A stretch of 43,607 bases of DNA from contig UQBO01000010.1 of NCBI GenBank assembly GCA_900539225.1, positions 1-43,607 of the forward strand, in the 5' to 3' direction. Below the pieces are notes generated by a model. That model worked only from the letters and a program-made list of their open reading frames with translations. It did no database searches and was not told the DNA's origin. Position 1 is the stretch's first letter; each line of letters opens with the position of its first letter. The position numbers and the translations under genes are program-made. This document shows, one piece after another, positions 24,465 to 32,425 of this stretch. The stretch comes from an uncultured Eubacteriales bacterium (GTDB taxonomy: Bacteria > Bacillota > Clostridia > Tissierellales > Peptoniphilaceae).

Positions 24465-27233
24465 TTAATAGTTAGCGATTACGTATGCACTTGCGTTTGG
24501 ATTGAAAGTGAATTGCACGTAGCTCCTCTTAACTAGGTCGGCCTTTGTCTTGATAGGCTTGTTAAAGACGTTAATATATCTGATTTTGTCAAGCACTTTG
24601 ACGGACGCTTCGTTTGAGCCGGCAACGACGTAGACGTTTTTGCCCATGTCGGCAAGCTCTTTAAGCTTCGCGTGAAGTAATTCCGCTTCCTTCTTGTCAG
24701 TGAAGCCGCCCTTGCCAAAGACAGGGCTTGTCATAGTCACGACCACGTTCTTTTGCGTGATGTTCTTAAGGCTGCCTGTGATGTAGGACCACTCTTTTGC
24801 GTCGGAAAGTCTTAGTGACCTCTTCGAAGTATTTAAATTTAGTATAAAGGCGTTTGTCGTAGCACTTGTCGAGAAAACGTTTCCATTCTTAAGAAGGTTC
24901 TTCGAAACTGCCTTCTTCAAGGCGCTGTCGTAGCTATTAAGCGTAATGCCTGTATCAACTTTATTCATCTTATTGATTATGGCAGTCTTGGCGCCAGCAA
25001 AGTTTTTGTCTTGATTAGCATCGTAGCCTGTAACCACTAGGTATTCGCCGCCACTAGCCTTTGCTAAGAAGCCTTTTTGACTATCTGCCAAGACGGATGA
25101 ATTGTCGATGGCGTTTTCAAATTTGTGTTCATATAGTAAATCGATTGCGTCAATCAAGATCTTTGACTTGACCATGGCAGAGTTATTGGAGCTGCCAATG
25201 TAGATATTTAGTAGGCTATATGGATATGCCTCGTTGTCAGGAATTTCAGCCTCAAGGTATCTGTAGTCGCTAAAGTTAATCTTTTCAGTGAAAGTGATTT
25301 GCTCAGCAAAACCTTCACTGTCCTTGATAGTCGCCTTAAGCATAGCGCCCTTCGCGTCGCCCTTGACCCAGATGCCAAGCCTCTTTGGCTTTCCTTCTAA
25401 AACTGGTGCCTTCTTGAAGCTTATATAAGCAGCTCTCGAGTCATCAAGCTTTGAAAAGTCGTAGTTAAGCTCAACCGCGCCGCTTCCTTGCTTAGCGTCC
25501 TTTGAAATTTTTAGGCTAGCAGCCACTTTGTCAGCCGGAAAGCTCGATGCCTTAATATTGTCAAGGCTTTCAAAGTCAAGTAGCGGCTTTGTATTGAAGC
25601 CAATAGTTACTGGGATGTTCTTATAAGTATTTTTATAGCCCATAGTGATGTAGCCGTAGCCAATATTGTTTGATGCAGTGAAAACATTTCCGCTCATCGC
25701 ACCAACTTTGCCCCAGACGGAGAAATTAATGCTCGAAGTCGGTATCTTCGCGCTGCGGCCTTGATTATCTAGACCAACGATGTCCTTTATAGTGTATTTG
25801 TCGCCAGGTTTTGCGTTTATGCTCTCAATCGAGCTTCTTAGCTCAACCGGCTCTGAATATACTTCGATGTTTTTCGTGTCGCTCGCACCTTGGTAAGTAA
25901 CTGTGATTTGGGAAACGCCTTGAGATGTGCCAATAAAACTGCCTCCTGCACATGATGCGCCATTCGTAGCACTTGCACTTACTGCATTTGCGTCAACTCT
26001 GACAGGATTGTTGCTTGCGTCGTAAGCTTTAACACTGTATCCTACTGGTACACCAGGGAAAGCCTTGTCAGTATCAAGCTCAAGCTCAATTCTTTGTGCA
26101 GCGCCTGGATTGTCATTCGAGAAAACGCCAACGCCCGATACAACAGCTCTTGGAGTGCCGCCCGATGGCTTGTTGATGATCTCAGCTGAGTCCATCGCCT
26201 TAGTCTTTTTGACCATGGTAGTCGATCCGCCGCCATCAAGGTTCATCGCATTGTAGCAGCCGAAGCTCTTAAAGAGTTCGCCGAATTCCTTTTGAGTAAG
26301 ACCAGCATAACCATTCCTTCCGTCAACAGTGATGATGACTATCTTTGAGCCGTCTTGAGTGACACCGATACCAGTCCTTGGGTGCCTGCCTTTATTAATA
26401 ATATTAGTTTGCATAGCTACGCCATCTTTTAGGATGATGGAGCCGCCGCCCATAGCGAATTTTAGACCATTGTGGTCAACATTTGAAGTTACTTGCAGCT
26501 CAAGCGGAGTGCCTAGAGTTAGACTTGCTAGAGGCGAATCATTTTGGCTAAGAACGTAACCATTGTCAGGGATGTCAAAAGGCTCACCGTTCGTTCTAAT
26601 GTCAGCAACAACACCATTAACCACAAGGATTTCAGTCATGTTCGCAGCCTTAGCACCGAAACTCTTCTTGCCCCAGTCCCTTGTTAGCAGAGATAAGTAT
26701 TTGTAGCCGCCGTAAGCCTTGTTGTAGCCGCTGACGTGGTATTTTGCGCCAGTAAGCTGATTTAAGATGTCAACAGATTGAGTGATGTAGCCCACATGCG
26801 AGTCGCCAGCACTGCTTTGGTAAAAGACAGGCAGATTGTTCTTGCCCTCTTGAGCCGAGCTGATAAGTTTGCCGTCATTGACAATAACGCCAAGCGTCGA
26901 TGGATGCGGTTGGTAGTTGAAGTAGTCCCCGTTAACACCAGCAACAGCGCCACTTACAGAGACCATGTCCTTAACATTCGACCTGTGAGATACACCTTCA
27001 GTGTTAAACATCGCCTTAATCTCGTTCATGCCGCTAGTCGCGTCAATCGTCACGACATTTAGGTTTTGCCAGCCCTCAGAGGTGAACCTCTCGATGTTCG
27101 CGCGATGCACGCCGCTCGCCAAATACTCTTCCTTTCTTTCTTCGTTAATTATATAAGCTAAAGAACTTTGACTTAAAATCGAAAATGCAAGCGTTGCGCT
27201 CAAAGCGATACTTGCTATGCGTTTAAATTTCAT
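24465..27233 (-). CDS. Secreted phosphodiester-glycosidase-type protein (NAGPA domain)
   Basis: A 922-residue exported protein. A signal peptide (to about residue 27) leads into an NAGPA-like domain (about 45-360) with GVNGDYF, RTGIGVTQDGSKIVIITVDG and the signature NLDGGGSTTMV. Members cleave sugar phosphodiesters or act in exopolysaccharide metabolism. An Ig-like/Big domain (about 365-450), further beta-rich segments with a carbohydrate-binding look, and a C-terminal part (about 700-915) follow. That last part resembles a metallophosphoesterase fold but shows no metal motifs. I start at ATG 27231-27233 after AGGAAGG; an in-frame ATG at 27254 has no ribosome site. A -10 TATAAT is at 27263-27268. 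No sortase motif is visible. Confidence 0.8.
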   Translation of the reverse strand: MKFKRIASIALSATLAFSILSQSSLAYIINEERKEEYLASGVHRANIERFTSEGWQNLNVVTIDATSGMNEIKAMFNTEGVSHRSNVKDMVSVSGAVAGVNGDYFNYQPHPSTLGVIVNDGKLISSAQEGKNNLPVFYQSSAGDSHVGYITQSVDILNQLTGAKYHVSGYNKAYGGYKYLSLLTRDWGKKSFGAKAANMTEILVVNGVVADIRTNGEPFDIPDNGYVLSQNDSPLASLTLGTPLELQVTSNVDHNGLKFAMGGGSIILKDGVAMQTNIINKGRHPRTGIGVTQDGSKIVIITVDGRNGYAGLTQKEFGELFKSFGCYNAMNLDGGGSTTMVKKTKAMDSAEIINKPSGGTPRAVVSGVGVFSNDNPGAAQRIELELDTDKAFPGVPVGYSVKAYDASNNPVRVDANAVSASATNGASCAGGSFIGTSQGVSQITVTYQGASDTKNIEVYSEPVELRSSIESINAKPGDKYTIKDIVGLDNQGRSAKIPTSSINFSVWGKVGAMSGNVFTASNNIGYGYITMGYKNTYKNIPVTIGFNTKPLLDFESLDNIKASSFPADKVAASLKISKDAKQGSGAVELNYDFSKLDDSRAAYISFKKAPVLEGKPKRLGIWVKGDAKGAMLKATIKDSEGFAEQITFTEKINFSDYRYLEAEIPDNEAYPYSLLNIYIGSSNNSAMVKSKILIDAIDLLYEHKFENAIDNSSVLADSQKGFLAKASGGEYLVVTGYDANQDKNFAGAKTAIINKMNKVDTGITLNSYDSALKKAVSKNLLKNGNVFSTSATTNAFILNLNTSKRSLRLSDAKEWSYITGSLKNITQKNVVVTMTSPVFGKGGFTDKKEAELLHAKLKELADMGKNVYVVAGSNEASVKVLDKIRYINVFNKPIKTKADLVKRSYVQFTFNPNASAYVIANY

Positions 27234-27262
27234 TTTATCCTTCCTTTCTATCATACGTCTCC

Positions 27263-27268
27263 ATTATA
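27263..27268 (-). promoter_or_regulatory. Possible -10 box of the secreted glycosidase gene
   Basis: TATAAT on the minus strand, 30 bp before the chosen start; a weak TTAACA lies 19 bp upstream of it. Nothing else is recognised in the gap up to the tRNA promoter. Confidence 0.4.
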
Positions 27269-27443
27269 TAACAAAATGCACTAACTTTGTTAATATTCAT
27301 GCAATTGTAACTATTTTGAAATATTGAGAATGGTTTTGTCAGACGCCTATTAAGATAAAATAAAAATATTGTAAATTCGTGAGATAATAGAAGAAAAACT
27401 ATAATAATAGTAGTTTTAATGAGAAAATAAGATTTATCTTCAC

Positions 27444-27472
27444 TTGCAAGAATGGATAGAGAACGGTATAAT
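27444..27472 (+). promoter_or_regulatory. tRNA-Pro promoter
   Basis: TTGCAA (27444-27449) and TATAAT (27467-27472) are 17 bp apart, 18 bp before the tRNA. Confidence 0.7.
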
Positions 27473-27490
27473 AGGTGAGTAATATTTCGG

Positions 27491-27567
27491 CGGGGTGTAG
27501 CGCAGTTTGGTAGCGCACGTGGTTTGGGACCATGGGGCCGGGAGTTCGAACCTTCTCACCCCGACCA
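27491..27567 (+). tRNA. tRNA-Pro (anticodon UGG)
   Basis: A 77-nt cloverleaf. The acceptor CGGGGTG pairs with CACCCCG, the D-stem is GCGC/GCGC, and the anticodon stem CGTGG/CCATG holds loop TTTGGGA with anticodon TGG. The T arm has TTCGAAC, and CCA is encoded. A strong terminator follows 3 nt later, so it is a single-gene unit. Confidence 0.95.
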
Positions 27568-27570
27568 TAC

Positions 27571-27604
27571 AAAAAGAGCTTATCATTTAGATAAGCTCTT
27601 TTTT
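27571..27604 (+). terminator. tRNA-Pro terminator
   Basis: A 14-bp perfect stem (AAAAAGAGCTTATC and complement) has a 5-nt loop and a T run. Confidence 0.85.
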
Positions 27605-28474
27605 CTTTCGCATTCGAGTGTCTTGCACCAAGGTTCTCGGGACCCATTCAAAGCGAAGCTTTGTAAATGGGTGAGGTTCTTCTTTGCGCCTAAGGCTCGC
27701 GCGCTCACTCCCTCCTTGCGGAGTACCTTTAGTACACCTCAGTCGGTCGGTCGTTATGCTTCGCCTTATCCATCAAATTGCTCTGCGAAATACACGGAGT
27801 ATTAATTGCATCTAATTCAAAATAGATAAATTGATTGTACATCGAAAATTGTTAAGTCCATGCACCAAGAGACCGAGTGAAGCGAAGTTCGATTGGCTAT
27901 GCATGCCTTATGCCAGAGTTTACAAAGAGACGAAACGAAGTGAACGTCGATTTGATTAAACTTACGGCTTTTCCCTCGCTTGCTGCGTCTACAAAAACTG
28001 ATATAGATATCGAAAAGTGTATTACTTGTGACTTAGGCTTCGCAAATTGGAAATTTCTAAAAGCTCGTTCACTTGCAAAACCATATTCGTTCGCTACGCT
28101 CAGCTAGATGGTTTTGCGGGCAGTTCACTTCGCTAATAAATTTCACAATTTGTTCAGATGCGTCACTTCGTTAATAGCACTTTTCTTTTATTTAATAAAG
28201 AAAACAAAATTTTAATCTTAAATAAGTTACGCTCGTGAACATCACTTTTCTCATTATTGCGCTTTTGCAGATCAAACAAGTTCAAGGCGTATTTTTTCTT
28301 ATTTTGATCAATTTTTTATCACCTATCGCATCAACATACATATACGCGGGAGTTCGCAGAGCAAACGAGATGATTGGACGAAGTGGACTGACGAGGCAAG
28401 CGGAGCGTACAAATGCGTACTCGAGCATTGCCGAGGAGGGAACGAGTTCAAGGGCTCGTTTGAATGCGAAATCC
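27605..28474. other. Gene-free block rich in imperfect palindromes
   Basis: About 870 bp with no credible gene; short open frames here lack ribosome sites and family features. It holds many hairpins: CCCATT with its complement around CAAAGC-gaa-GCTTTG at 27643-27671, GCAAAACCAT with complement near 28076-28118, and AACGAG with CTCGTT near 28440-28470. GAAGCGAAG/CTTCGCTT-like words recur. One hairpin is framed by AAGGTTC (27630-27636) and GGTTCTTC (27675-27682), as in the repeats at 37.3-37.6 kb. Confidence 0.6.
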
Positions 28475-28510
28475 AAAGTAAAAGGGTCAGTTTATAAACT
28501 GACCCTTGAT
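28475..28510 (-). terminator. SRP RNA terminator
   Basis: A perfect inverted repeat (AAGGGTCAGTTTA and its complement, 28482-28507) ends in TTTT on the minus strand, just after the SRP RNA 3' end. Confidence 0.75.
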
Positions 28511-28518
28511 TATTATGT

Positions 28519-28784
28519 AAGTGCACCCGACTCCGTGCGGCATCTATAAGTGTTACCACAACAGACAGCTCCCGAACGGCACCCTCGCGGCACACACAAA
28601 TACATACTTATCGCTGCTTCCGCCAGGACCTGACGAGGTTCGTAAGATTTATGTTGCGCAAGAACCCTTCGTTCAACACCTCTTATTGTGGGCAAGCCCC
28701 ACAGAAGACGCCCTCGGTCGGGAATTCATTCCAAATATAGCGGATTTATGGTTACAGGATGCCGCTACCTTCCCAACTAGCACG
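28519..28784 (-). ncRNA. ffs: Large signal recognition particle RNA (with Alu domain)
   Basis: On the minus strand the 5' part reads GTGCTAGTTGGGAAGGTAGC followed by GGC-ATCCTGTA, matching the start of Bacillus-type SRP RNA. The helix 8 core is CAGGTCC, loop TGGC, GGAAGCAGC, the Ffh-binding hairpin with a URRC-type loop. Conserved GTGCCGCGAGGGTGCC follows. The 3' GTGCAC can pair with the 5' GTGC. It guides membrane proteins to FtsY/SecYEG with Ffh. It begins directly after the CCA of tRNA-Ser and shares its promoter. Ends are estimated to within a few bases. Confidence 0.9.
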
Positions 28785-28877
28785 TGGCGGAGAGAAGGGG
28801 ATTCGAACCCCTGATACGCTTAATCACGTATACCCGCTTTCCAGGCGAGCGTCTTCAACCAACTCAACCATCTCTCC
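28785..28877 (-). tRNA. tRNA-Ser (anticodon GGA)
   Basis: A 93-nt cloverleaf with a long variable arm, as for serine. The acceptor GGAGAGA pairs with TCTCTCC, discriminator G, CCA encoded. Anticodon stem CTCGC/GCGGG (one G-U) holds loop CTGGAAA with anticodon GGA. The variable arm stem is TACG(T)/GCGTA-like, and the T loop is TTCGAAT. It is the first product of a transcript that continues into the SRP RNA. Confidence 0.95.
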
Positions 28878-28916
28878 ACGCCGATTGTTTTACAAAGTTT
28901 TTAACTTGACTTAACC

Positions 28917-28945
28917 ATTATAGTATAAATAGCTGTTCTTGTCAA
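28917..28945 (-). promoter_or_regulatory. Promoter of the tRNA-Ser/SRP RNA unit
   Basis: TTGACA (28940-28945) and TATAAT (28917-28922) are exactly 17 bp apart on the minus strand, a consensus promoter 40 bp upstream of the tRNA. Confidence 0.85.
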
Positions 28946-28961
28946 GATATATTATTTAAGC

Positions 28962-28994
28962 AAAAAAAGATCCGCCCAAATCAATGAGCGGACC
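28962..28994 (-). terminator. Terminator of the Tyr-rich surface protein gene
   Basis: A stem TCCGC/GCGGA (28971-28975 with 28988-28992) is followed on the minus strand by a run of seven T. Confidence 0.65.
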
Positions 28995-29011
28995 CCTTAG
29001 GACTTTATAAA

Positions 29012-30760
29012 TTATTTACTTATAACTCTTCTTGTCAATTTAACTTGCTTCATAACTGGATCCCAGATGATGTCAGAACCATCTATTAGACCAAGTGCTC
29101 TAGCAACGTTAGCGATTGGAAGCATTGTTCTACTGTTTTTGATTTCAGGCTTAACATCACTTGTGTAAGTTACGCCATTAACAATCATCTTATTAGACTT
29201 TATAGGTATTTCAACTTTTTGAGTTAAATCCCAGATAATAACAGTCTTAGTTTGAGGAACCCAAGATACTTGTAGACCAAGAGCTTCAGCAACATATCTT
29301 AGTGGAAGCATTACTCTGCCATTTTTAACGTATGCAGCAACATCCATTTGATGAGTAGTTGTAACGTTCTTGTTCACCTTAGTAAACACGTTAGAACCAA
29401 CGTTTATAGTTGCGCTTGCTTCGTAAACTTGTGGAGTTTTTTCTTCAGCTGGCTTCTTTTCTTCTTCAGCCTTTTCTTCTTTTTCTTTGTCCTTCTTGTC
29501 TCTATGATATCTATAATAATAGTAGTCATCATAGTAATATCCATAGTATGACCAGTCAGTAAATTCTACATAAACTGTAACGTCACTTGCTGGCATTGTG
29601 AATGTATCAGTTGTAGTGTAGTTATAGTATCTGTAGTCATATTTGTCATAGTATCTATAGTCTCTGTAGTGACTGTAGTGTTTATCATATAGGTAGTCTT
29701 CATAGCTACTATATCTTCTGTAGTAGTTATCTACATAGTCATCATAGTATCTATAATAATCGTCATAGTATCTATCGTAATATTTGTTATAGTATTTATA
29801 GTCATAGTCATCCCAGTATCTGTAACCATTATTCCAGAAGCTGTAGTGTCTATCTTTTAGATAAGCATCATAGCTAGAATAATCATAGTAATAATTGTTT
29901 TCATAGTCACTGTAGTATCTGTAATAGTCTCCATAGTAGCCATCGTTATATCTACCGTTGTATCCATAGTAGTAATAGTAGTCGTTATAAGCATAGTTCT
30001 TAATACTATGTTTAATGTTATTATCATCTATATAGTAAACATTTTTAACTGCATAGCCATAGTTTGGTGTAGCTGTTACTGTGATAGTTTCACCTGCTTT
30101 TGCTTTAGATTTACTTACTGTGAATGATCCGTGATTTGTGTATGCTTTAGATATTGTATATTCTTTTGTTTCTGGTTTTGGTTCAGCTTTCTTTTTAAAC
30201 GTTGCTGTAACTGTAACGTCTTCATCTGGCATTGTGAATTTGTTATCTGTAACTGTAACATTTGTTGCTGTTTTGCCTGCAACTGTAAGTTTGTCTAATT
30301 TATAGCCTTCAGCTGGAGTCACTGTTAATGTAACTTCAGCATCTTTTGCTGCACTTGCTGGATTTGCTGTAACTGTTCCATTTGTTGTCTCAGCTATTGT
30401 TATTTTGTGCTCAACTGGTGTTGGTTTTTCTTTCTCTTTAAATGTTGCTGTTACTGTAACATCTTCATCTGGCATTGTGAATTTATTATCTGTAACTGTA
30501 ACATTTGTTGCTGTTTTGCCTGCAACTGTAAGTTTGTCTAATTTATAGCCTTCAGCTGGAGTCACTGTTAATGTAACTTCAGCATCTTTTGCTGCACTTG
30601 CTGGATTTGCTGTAACTGTTCCATTTGTTGTCTCAGCTATTGTTATTTTGTGTTCAGCTGGCTTTGGTTCTGGATCAGCAGCAAATACATTCATTGGTAT
30701 AACTGCCACTAGCATAACGAATACCATTAGCATAGCCAAAATATTTCTAAACTTTTTCAT
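29012..30760 (-). CDS. Surface protein with tandem beta-repeats, Tyr-rich insert and Cu-amine-oxidase-N-like stalk
   Basis: A 582-residue exported protein. A signal peptide runs to about residue 28 (AFA-like site in NVFAADP). Two almost identical 73-residue repeats (36-108 and 117-189), each with GTVTANPASAAKDAEVTLTV and ending FTMPDEDVTVTATF, look like divergent InlB B-repeats. A third, diverged repeat starts at 200 and its closing strand (TDTFTMPASDVTVYVEF) appears only at about 384-400. Between them sits a Tyr-rich insert (about 257-380, about 52 Tyr in 124 residues). A Lys/Glu/Pro linker and two copper-amine-oxidase-N-like units (about 470-575, VMLPLRYVAEALGL and TMLPIANVARALGL) follow. 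No LPxTG motif. It is probably bound to the cell surface; function unknown. Confidence 0.8.
   Translation of the reverse strand: MKKFRNILAMLMVFVMLVAVIPMNVFAADPEPKPAEHKITIAETTNGTVTANPASAAKDAEVTLTVTPAEGYKLDKLTVAGKTATNVTVTDNKFTMPDEDVTVTATFKEKEKPTPVEHKITIAETTNGTVTANPASAAKDAEVTLTVTPAEGYKLDKLTVAGKTATNVTVTDNKFTMPDEDVTVTATFKKKAEPKPETKEYTISKAYTNHGSFTVSKSKAKAGETITVTATPNYGYAVKNVYYIDDNNIKHSIKNYAYNDYYYYYGYNGRYNDGYYGDYYRYYSDYENNYYYDYSSYDAYLKDRHYSFWNNGYRYWDDYDYKYYNKYYDRYYDDYYRYYDDYVDNYYRRYSSYEDYLYDKHYSHYRDYRYYDKYDYRYYNYTTTDTFTMPASDVTVYVEFTDWSYYGYYYDDYYYYRYHRDKKDKEKEEKAEEEKKPAEEKTPQVYEASATINVGSNVFTKVNKNVTTTHQMDVAAYVKNGRVMLPLRYVAEALGLQVSWVPQTKTVIIWDLTQKVEIPIKSNKMIVNGVTYTSDVKPEIKNSRTMLPIANVARALGLIDGSDIIWDPVMKQVKLTRRVISK
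30194..30412 (-). repeat. 219-bp coding repeat, copy 2
   Basis: Encodes residues 117-189 of the surface protein. The DNA is nearly identical to copy 1, with only scattered silent differences, indicating recent duplication or gene conversion. Confidence 0.85.
30437..30655 (-). repeat. 219-bp coding repeat, copy 1
   Basis: Encodes residues 36-108 of the surface protein. It is separated from copy 2 by a 24-bp linker coding for a charged, proline-containing spacer. Confidence 0.85.
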
Positions 30761-30820
30761 ACTACTACCTCCTTAGTGTAGAATAATTTTGAAAGTCCTA
30801 AATAATTCTTTCTTATCTAT

Positions 30821-30849
30821 ATTATACTTCTTAATTAAACCATTTGCAA
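30821..30849 (-). promoter_or_regulatory. Promoter of the Tyr-rich surface protein gene
   Basis: TTGCAA (30844-30849) and TATAAT (30821-30826) are 17 bp apart on the minus strand. The gene has an AAGGAGG ribosome site. Confidence 0.65.
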
Positions 30850-30979
30850 TAGCTAAAGTAAATATTTAACCAAAATGTAATATAATATTATACTATACTA
30901 AAGGCTTTGAATATAAATTCTATCAATAACAATTTTTGACGCAGTGGCAAGACCATTACCATAATCATAAAGATATTGA

Positions 30980-31008
30980 TTGCCATAAGCACAAATAAGT
31001 GGTATAAT
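30980..31008 (+). promoter_or_regulatory. apt promoter
   Basis: TTGCCA (30980-30985) and TATAAT (31003-31008) are 17 bp apart. The predicted transcript start lies only about 10 nt before the apt ATG. Confidence 0.65.
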
Positions 31009-31025
31009 ACTCTTTGGGTGATAAT

Positions 31026-31544
31026 ATGGATTTAAAAAGCACTATAAGGGTGATTGAAGGCTTCCCGAAGGAAGGGATTTCTTTTAAGGACATAACTACG
31101 CTTCTTAAGGACAAGGACGCTTTCAAGTACGCTGTAGATGAATTAGAAAAGAATATCGAGGGCCTTGGCGCTGAATACATCGTTGGACCTGAGGCGAGGG
31201 GCTTCATGCTTGGCTGCGCGCTTAGCTACAAGATGGGTCTTGGCTTTATTCCTGTTAGAAAGAAGGGCAAGCTGCCTGCTGAGACTGTGTCGTACTCTTA
31301 TGAAAAGGAATATGGCACTGACACTATCGAGATTCACAAGGACGCAATCAAGCCGGGCACTAAGGTTGTTGTTATTGATGACCTGCTTGCGACTGGAGGA
31401 ACTGTTGAGGCTGTTAAGGACCTTCTTGTGAAGATGGGTGCGGAGATTGTTGCTTTTGAGTTTTTGATTGAACTAACTGACCTTAAGGGCCGCGACAAGC
31501 TTGATGGCTACAAGGTTGACTCTTTAATCACATATAATGTATAG
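31026..31544 (+). CDS. apt: Adenine phosphoribosyltransferase
   Basis: A 172-residue enzyme converting adenine and PRPP to AMP in purine salvage. The start MDLKSTIRVIEGFPKEGISF is the usual Apt N-terminus, and the PRPP-binding motif is VVVIDDLLATGGT. FVGPEARG is present in the form IVGPEARGFMLG. I start at ATG 31026; an in-frame TTG at 31014 lies at or before the predicted transcript start. GGGTG at 31016-31020 is a weak, close ribosome site. The stop overlaps the next gene by 8 nt, so both are translated together. Confidence 0.93.
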   Translation: MDLKSTIRVIEGFPKEGISFKDITTLLKDKDAFKYAVDELEKNIEGLGAEYIVGPEARGFMLGCALSYKMGLGFIPVRKKGKLPAETVSYSYEKEYGTDTIEIHKDAIKPGTKVVVIDDLLATGGTVEAVKDLLVKMGAEIVAFEFLIELTDLKGRDKLDGYKVDSLITYNV

Positions 31545-32355
31545 TATAGAGAAAAAAGAGATTGAGCGCTTCATCATCAAGAGCTACAGAAAGGAGCTTT
31601 GGAAGAAATTTCTTAAGGCGATAAACGATTTTAATCTGATTGAGGAGGGTGACAAGGTCTTGGTCGCTATCAGTGGCGGCAAGGACTCAATCCTTCTTGC
31701 GAAGATGTTTGAGGAGCTGAAGAAGCACTCGATTTTTAAATTTGATGTCTGCTACGTGAGCATGGACCCGGGCTTTACTAAGGAGAATAGGGACAAGCTT
31801 GAAGAGCTATGCAAATTTTTAGGCATCGACATACAAATATTTGAGACGGACATATTTCAAGTGGCTGAGAAGCTTGCGGGTGACTACCCGTGCTACATGT
31901 GTGCTCGTATGCGCCGCGGCGCCCTTTATGGCAAGGCGAAGGAGCTTGGCTGCAACAAGGTTGCTTTGGGTCATCACATGAATGATGTGGTTGAGACGAC
32001 GCTTATGAACATGCTCTACGCTGGCACTTTCAAGACGATGCGTCCGATACTCGATAGCCAAAACTTTGAAGGGCTCAAACTGATTAGGCCTATGTACTAC
32101 ATAAGAGAAGATGACATTAAGAGGTGGCTTAAGAGAAGTGATCTCAAGGCTTTGGACTGTGCCTGCTCTGTTACGAAGAAGAGAAGCGGCAATATACGCT
32201 ACGAGATCAAGGACCTTGTCGCCGAGCTTATGGAGAAGAATAATATGGCGGAGAGAAATATTTTGAATAGTGCGATGAATATTAACCTTGATTCTTGCGT
32301 GGCTTGGGAAAAGGATGGGAAGAAATATCTTTTAGGGGAAGAGATAGAGAAATAG
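31537..32355 (+). CDS. TtcA/TtuA-family tRNA thiolation protein
   Basis: A 272-residue PP-loop ATPase. The pyrophosphatase motif is SGGKDS (46-51). Cys119 and Cys122 in YPCYMCARMRRGALY form the CxxC that, in TtcA, helps hold an iron-sulfur cluster. Further cysteines (208, 210) occur in LDCACSV. The GHHMNDVVETTLMNML block is typical. TtcA makes 2-thiocytidine at position 32 of some tRNAs; the exact base modified here is not certain. It overlaps apt by 8 nt and has no separate ribosome site. A strong terminator follows. Confidence 0.8.
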   Translation: MYSIEKKEIERFIIKSYRKELWKKFLKAINDFNLIEEGDKVLVAISGGKDSILLAKMFEELKKHSIFKFDVCYVSMDPGFTKENRDKLEELCKFLGIDIQIFETDIFQVAEKLAGDYPCYMCARMRRGALYGKAKELGCNKVALGHHMNDVVETTLMNMLYAGTFKTMRPILDSQNFEGLKLIRPMYYIREDDIKRWLKRSDLKALDCACSVTKKRSGNIRYEIKDLVAELMEKNNMAERNILNSAMNINLDSCVAWEKDGKKYLLGEEIEK

Positions 32356-32379
32356 TTCGCATTAAATTAAATAATACAC

Positions 32380-32414
32380 AAAAAAATGGTCGGATCACTC
32401 CGGCCATTTTCCTT
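32380..32414. terminator. Convergent terminator, ttcA-like gene and DUF308 gene
   Basis: AAAATGG-t-CGGA against CCG-g-CCATTTT (32383-32410) with a 5-nt loop and A and T flanks on either side; usable by both converging genes. Confidence 0.8.
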
Positions 32415-32425
32415 TGATAAAGATA

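Noticed and set aside
27877..28107. 76-aa open frame in the palindrome-rich block
   Set aside because: No ribosome site, unusual composition, and it spans hairpin repeats.
28700..28745. FMN-riboswitch-like words (GAATTCCCGACCG)
   Set aside because: The rest of the FMN consensus is missing and the whole stretch matches large SRP RNA instead.
28521..28814. 97-aa open frame on the plus strand
   Set aside because: It runs antisense through the SRP RNA and tRNA-Ser, has no ribosome site and no family features.
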